From Bacteroides bouchesdurhonensis (GTDB lineage: Bacteria; Bacteroidota; Bacteroidia; Bacteroidales; Bacteroidaceae), in the NCBI RefSeq assembly GCF_900155865.1, contig NZ_LT707006.1, forward strand, positions 529,490 through 593,489: a DNA stretch of 64,000 nt, written 5' to 3'. Position numbers and translations under genes: made by a program. The notes below the pieces were generated by a model, which had not been told where the DNA came from, ran no database searches, and was given only the letters and a program-made list of their open reading frames with translations. This document shows, one piece after another, positions 60,279 to 64,000 of the stretch; the first letter of the stretch is position 1; the number at the start of each line of letters is the position of its first letter.

Positions 60279-62219
60279 TTATAATTCGTTAATATATTTG
60301 TCTAACCAGACTAGGCGTTGTTCTATAAAATCTTTTAGGAATTTAACCTCTTTCTCATAGCTTCCGCGATCTATATAGTTAGGCCACATCACTTTATGTA
60401 TATCCCATCCGGCTCCGCCGTCTTCTATGTTCCCGAAATTACGTGCGGCAGCACTTTCCAATTCGTTGGAATGGTTCTGAACAAATTGTGGTAACTGGTC
60501 TAATTGAGGTTTTACTGTATTCCATTTCTCTTTAAGTGCTTTTACGAAAGCCGGATCCCTAAATAATTGGTCGAACCATGGTGAACAGGTTTTGATATAC
60601 CAACCTTTCGGACCGGTTGATGATGCTCCTTGCTCTGTCGTAATGTGATTGGCATTACCAAATGCAATGTCGAAGTCCCATACAAGAGGCTGTTCTATAA
60701 TATTATTGTTGAGAATGGCCATATAACAGCTTCCTCGCATATTTCCGTCACAATTCTTTGAGAGTTCCTGTACGATGAAGTATTTAACAAACGATTCTAT
60801 GTCTATATATTTATGGTACCCATTTTCAGGATCGGTGAATTTGTCGGAATATAAAACAGATTCTGCTTTATTGTAGAAGTCTTTTACAAAATTGAATTGT
60901 TCGTCAGTCGGTTCATCCGGATCTTTAAACATCATAGGCAATTTCTTTATATCTGTTTTGAAACGTGCTCCTTCATCATAGTGAAAGTCTAGTTCCATGA
61001 GATAGTCGCCATCAACAGATTTATCGGCTAAATTGATGTTGAGTCGTTCTTCGGAGACTTTGACATGTTCTGTCAAAGCGTAGACTCCCAGATATTTTCC
61101 ATTAAGATATACTTCAACGCTAATAGATTTTGGGGTCCATCTCATGCCAACAATTCGTGAAATATGGAATGCAGTGATATTTCTTAAAAGTGATTTATCT
61201 GCATAATTAGCAAGCAAAGCCCAATCTTTATCAGTACTCATGCCTAATAATTGCGTTTTTTTATCCAGTTTTATTCTATATGGCTTTTTCGGCATTCCCC
61301 AAGTAGAATTTCCCCGTCCACGTATTCTGGCACTTCTTTCAACTGTAGTTCCATCGGTATATAACTTACTAGGATCTTCTACTCTGATATTAGCATTTAC
61401 ATAATTTTCTTTATCTTTAATTTCAGCATTGTTTTCTGTGTCAATATAAATTTGAGGAATACGGATTGATCTTATGTTTACTAAATAATCGATCTTGGTT
61501 CCATCTTTTTTCTTTAGACTATAAGTCAGAGGGTTTTCGAAATTGTTAGCGGTTTCACCACTTTCTTGTGCGGTACCATTGACTGTAACTGAAACACCAC
61601 GATAACCAAAAGTTAAAACGAGTGATTCTGTTGAAATTCCTTCAGGTAGGATAGCATTTATGGAGTTACCTTCGATGACAGCTATAATATCTTTATCCAG
61701 TTCTCTGTTTTTTGCTGCCTCAATAATAAATGAATAGATACCTTCTTCTCCTTCTCTATTGATTGTTTTTCTTTCTCCATCGTTTAGATATATTGTAACA
61801 GCATTATTGTCATAGGCTATACATACAATGAGCGGGTCATCGGAACCGGTAGTTTTAACTGGAATGCCTAAATTAGTACCGTTTACAATCCATGTGTTTG
61901 TGGTTCCTTTGGTGACAACAGGTATGTCTTTGCCTGTAAAATCAATAATATGATATTTTATTGGGAGTTCTATAGTGCTTTTATCACTAAAGGTAAAAGT
62001 GGTTGTTGCTCCTGTAGCTTTGATATCATTGACCATTAAAGACTTATCCAGCGCATCTTCAAATTGTTGAAGAATTGTTGTGGTAATAACGGGTGGTGGT
62101 TCGTTTCCATCAATATTACCTATATCTTTTTTGTCATCAGAGCATGAGAAGAGAAAAATTGATAGAACGACACAAAGCTGTATGAAGCCTTGCAGGAATG
62201 ATAAATTGTGCTTTTTCAT
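60279..62219 (-). CDS. CotH kinase-like surface lipoprotein
   Basis: This 646-residue lipoprotein (lipobox FSCS, Cys near residue 26) has N-terminal beta-rich domains (about 40-250), then a CotH-type domain: RIRGRGNSTWGMPKKPYRIKLDKK (about 298-320), LLANYADKSLLRN, YLGVYALTEHVKV and the ...PLVWDFDIAFGN motif (about 520). In CotH the last motif's acidic residues bind metal for protein phosphorylation. Relatives in Bacteroides are surface lipoproteins of unknown substrate. It is divergent from the sirtuin gene. Confidence 0.82.
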   Translation of the reverse strand: MKKHNLSFLQGFIQLCVVLSIFLFSCSDDKKDIGNIDGNEPPPVITTTILQQFEDALDKSLMVNDIKATGATTTFTFSDKSTIELPIKYHIIDFTGKDIPVVTKGTTNTWIVNGTNLGIPVKTTGSDDPLIVCIAYDNNAVTIYLNDGERKTINREGEEGIYSFIIEAAKNRELDKDIIAVIEGNSINAILPEGISTESLVLTFGYRGVSVTVNGTAQESGETANNFENPLTYSLKKKDGTKIDYLVNIRSIRIPQIYIDTENNAEIKDKENYVNANIRVEDPSKLYTDGTTVERSARIRGRGNSTWGMPKKPYRIKLDKKTQLLGMSTDKDWALLANYADKSLLRNITAFHISRIVGMRWTPKSISVEVYLNGKYLGVYALTEHVKVSEERLNINLADKSVDGDYLMELDFHYDEGARFKTDIKKLPMMFKDPDEPTDEQFNFVKDFYNKAESVLYSDKFTDPENGYHKYIDIESFVKYFIVQELSKNCDGNMRGSCYMAILNNNIIEQPLVWDFDIAFGNANHITTEQGASSTGPKGWYIKTCSPWFDQLFRDPAFVKALKEKWNTVKPQLDQLPQFVQNHSNELESAAARNFGNIEDGGAGWDIHKVMWPNYIDRGSYEKEVKFLKDFIEQRLVWLDKYINEL

Positions 62220-62473
62220 AAATAAATGTATTAAGTTAGTTATTTGGAATATAGATTATATAAGGCTAATAATGTAAAATATTATGGATTACTTGCTTGA
62301 ATACCAGGACTTTGATTGTTTACGCAAGTGGTAAATATAGTCCAAAAATATGAAGTTTTTAGCTAACAAGCAAGAAATTTATCTGGAAATTTTCTTTTAT
62401 CATTGTTTTTCGAAAGAAAAGCTATATTGACTATGGTAACAATAAGAAAATTAACTCAAAGTGCAAGATTACA

Positions 62474-62481
62474 TATATTTG
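62474..62481 (+). promoter_or_regulatory. -7 box of the sirtuin gene
   Basis: TATATTTG lies 66 bases before the start codon. The rest of the 62220-62547 intergenic region shows nothing recognisable except a GGGAGG ribosome binding site at its end. Confidence 0.6.
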
Positions 62482-62547
62482 TACTTTCTTTTATCGACTA
62501 TTCTCTTTATTTTTGTATTCTTATATATAAGATAGGGAGGATAGGTT

Positions 62548-63249
62548 ATGAAGAATTTGGTAATATTGACAGGGGCTGGCATGAGTGCTGAGAGCGGAAT
62601 TAGTACCTTTCGGGATGCAGGCGGATTGTGGGATCGTTATCCTGTAGAACAGGTCGCGACTCCTGAAGGATATCAACGTGATCCAATATTAGTAATCAAT
62701 TTTTATAATGAACGTCGAAAGCAGTTGTTGGAGGTGAGACCGAATCGTGGACATGAACTGTTGGCAGAATTAGAGAAAGAATATCATGTCACAGTGATAA
62801 CACAAAATATTGATAATTTGCATGAACGGGCGGGTAGCAGCCGTATCATTCATTTGCATGGTGAATTAACAAAAGTTTGTTCTAGTAGAGATCCATATAA
62901 TTCTCATTATATAAAAGAACTGAAGCCCGAAGAATATGAAGTAAAGGTTGGAGATAAAGCAGATGATGGTAGTCAGTTACGTCCTTTTATTGTATGGTTT
63001 GGAGAAGCTGTTCCGGAGATTGAGAAAGCGATTCGTTATGTAGAAAAAGCAGATGTTTTCGTGATTATTGGTACTTCGTTAAATGTATATCCGGCTGCAG
63101 GTTTACTGCATTATGTACCGCGAGAGGCAGATGTTTATTTGATTGATCCCAAGCCAGTAGAAACACATACTTCCCGACCGATTCATATTATTCAGAAAGG
63201 TGCCTCTGAGGGGGTGGCTGAACTGAAGAGCATGTTGGAAGTTGGATGA
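62548..63249 (+). CDS. cobB: Sirtuin, class III-like NAD-dependent protein deacylase
   Basis: This 233-residue protein has the sirtuin NAD motifs: GAGMSAESGISTFRDAGGLWDRY (residues 10-31), TQNIDNLHERAG, the catalytic His104 in HLHGEL and IGTSLNVYPAAGLL. Two points are unusual. The zinc-binding Cys tetrad is missing (one Cys remains, in KVCSSRD), and FYNERR (Tyr53, Arg56) matches the Tyr-x-x-Arg motif of SIRT5-type desuccinylases. It may therefore remove succinyl or malonyl groups (inference). The start has a GGGAGG ribosome binding site upstream. Confidence 0.88.
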   Translation: MKNLVILTGAGMSAESGISTFRDAGGLWDRYPVEQVATPEGYQRDPILVINFYNERRKQLLEVRPNRGHELLAELEKEYHVTVITQNIDNLHERAGSSRIIHLHGELTKVCSSRDPYNSHYIKELKPEEYEVKVGDKADDGSQLRPFIVWFGEAVPEIEKAIRYVEKADVFVIIGTSLNVYPAAGLLHYVPREADVYLIDPKPVETHTSRPIHIIQKGASEGVAELKSMLEVG

Positions 63250-63292
63250 TAAAGATATTATTGTTATTTATTCCTATAAATATAAGATACTT

Positions 63293-64000
63293 ATGAAAAA
63301 CAAACTATTAATAGTTGGTACTTTATTATTTCTTAGCTCGTGCTTATGTGGACAGAATCAATCTTCTATCTCAAAAAAAGAGTTATTTGGAAATGAGGTG
63401 GGTTGTTTTCAACATCCATGGCAAGGTAAACGAGTAGGATACATTGGTGACTCTATCACAGATCCTAATTGCTATGGTAAGGAGATTAAAAAATACTGGG
63501 ATTTCTTGAAAGATTGGTTGGGAATTACTCCTTTTGTTTATGGTGTTAGTGGACGGCAGTGGGATGACGTACCTCGTCAGGCAGAAAAACTAAAAACGGA
63601 GCATGGGGCGGAAGTTGATGCTATTATTGTCTTCATGGGTACTAATGATTTTAATAGTGGAGTGTCAATAGGAGAATGGTTTACTGAACGGGAAGAATCG
63701 GTAATGGCAGCTACTGGAGAAATAAAAAAGTTGGTAAAGCGTATAAGGCGTATTCCAAATATGGATAAAGATACTTATAAAGGTCGTATCAATATAGGTA
63801 TATGTCAGTTAAAGAGGCTTTTTCCTGATAAACAGATTGTTTTATTAACTCCTTTGCATCGTTCTTTAGCTGAATTTAGTGAGAATAATGTGCAACCGGA
63901 TGAAAGTTATCAAAATAGTTGTGGAGAATATATTGATGCTTATGTTCAAGCTATAAAAGAAGCCAGTAATATTTGGGGAATTCCTGTGATAGATTTTAAT
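63293..64000 (+). CDS. SGNH/GDSL-family hydrolase, secreted (C-terminus beyond window)
   Basis: About 236 codons are visible. The N-terminus is a lipoprotein-like signal (LLFLSSCLCG). Block I is RVGYIGDSITDP with the nucleophile Ser, block II has GVSGRQWDDVP with its Gly, and block III FMGTNDFNSG holds the oxyanion Asn. Block V (Asp-x-x-His) lies beyond the window or in the last visible residues. Such enzymes are esterases that often deacetylate glycans. It starts 43 bases after the sirtuin gene on the same strand. Confidence 0.85.
   Translation, partial: MKNKLLIVGTLLFLSSCLCGQNQSSISKKELFGNEVGCFQHPWQGKRVGYIGDSITDPNCYGKEIKKYWDFLKDWLGITPFVYGVSGRQWDDVPRQAEKLKTEHGAEVDAIIVFMGTNDFNSGVSIGEWFTEREESVMAATGEIKKLVKRIRRIPNMDKDTYKGRINIGICQLKRLFPDKQIVLLTPLHRSLAEFSENNVQPDESYQNSCGEYIDAYVQAIKEASNIWGIPVIDFN

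Overview
This window comes from a Bacteroides-type chromosome (about 42% G+C by eye). The signs are the repeated TAnnTTTG -7 promoter boxes, weak ribosome binding sites, a frdCAB-type quinol:fumarate reductase, fimbrillin/DUF3575/DUF5119 genes, a phase-variable S-layer-like lipoprotein locus and a MobV mobilizable element. Species cannot be named safely from the sequence alone; the B. thetaiotaomicron/ovatus group is a reasonable guess.

Layout. 1-8.8 kb: a glycan-degradation patch, with a GH106-like hydrolase (runs off the left edge), a large GH2 beta-galactosidase-type enzyme and a Gfo/Idh/MocA oxidoreductase. A decayed IS5-family transposase lies between the divergent genes. 9-12.3 kb: a three-gene fimbrial operon (DUF3575, DUF5119, fimbrillin), followed by an AraC regulator with an unusual N-terminal Cys motif, a tiny lipoprotein and a CI/S24-type repressor. 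14.6-18.1 kb: frdC-frdA-frdB, then a second AraC regulator with the same Cys spacing. 19.4-20.9 kb: a GH30-like hydrolase. 21.1-25.3 kb: a tyrosine recombinase, an approximately 300 bp promoter segment bounded by 17 bp inverted repeats, and a 951-residue surface lipoprotein. This is a self-contained phase-variation switch, apparently ON as sequenced. 25.5-26.2 kb: an HU-like protein with palindromes in its leader. 26.8-29.7 kb: a sugar isomerase-like and a PHP-like protein, divergent from an AraC regulator. 29.7-41.2 kb: housekeeping genes (S41 protease, coaD, parE, GNAT-like, Ca/Na antiporter, MscS channel, methyltransferase, D-Ala-D-Ala dipeptidase).

41.5-57.6 kb is accessory DNA. The first block (41.5-45.3 kb) has an integrase and three genes of unknown function. 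The second is a complete-looking 12.1 kb integrative mobilizable element (45.4-57.56 kb) inserted into the 3' half of a tRNA(CAT) gene. It carries an integrase, a DUF4143 ATPase preceded by 23 bp-spaced iterons, an unknown 471-residue protein, an excisionase-like HTH protein, an SF3-like helicase, a G+C-rich mobilization module with a MobV relaxase and candidate oriT, and a reverse-strand cargo of an HTH protein, an HNH nuclease and a secreted protein. Its two ends share a 47 bp tRNA-derived repeat and short internal repeats.

57.6-64 kb returns to chromosome: DUF4491 and Lrp/AsnC genes, two FKBP prolyl isomerases, a CotH-like lipoprotein, a zinc-less class III-like sirtuin and a partial SGNH hydrolase.

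The most interesting items are the invertible-promoter/S-layer-like locus, the mobilizable element with its iterons and unknown cargo, the compensatory T-stem base-pair swap between the intact tRNA and its displaced 3' half, and the matched Cys motif in two AraC regulators.
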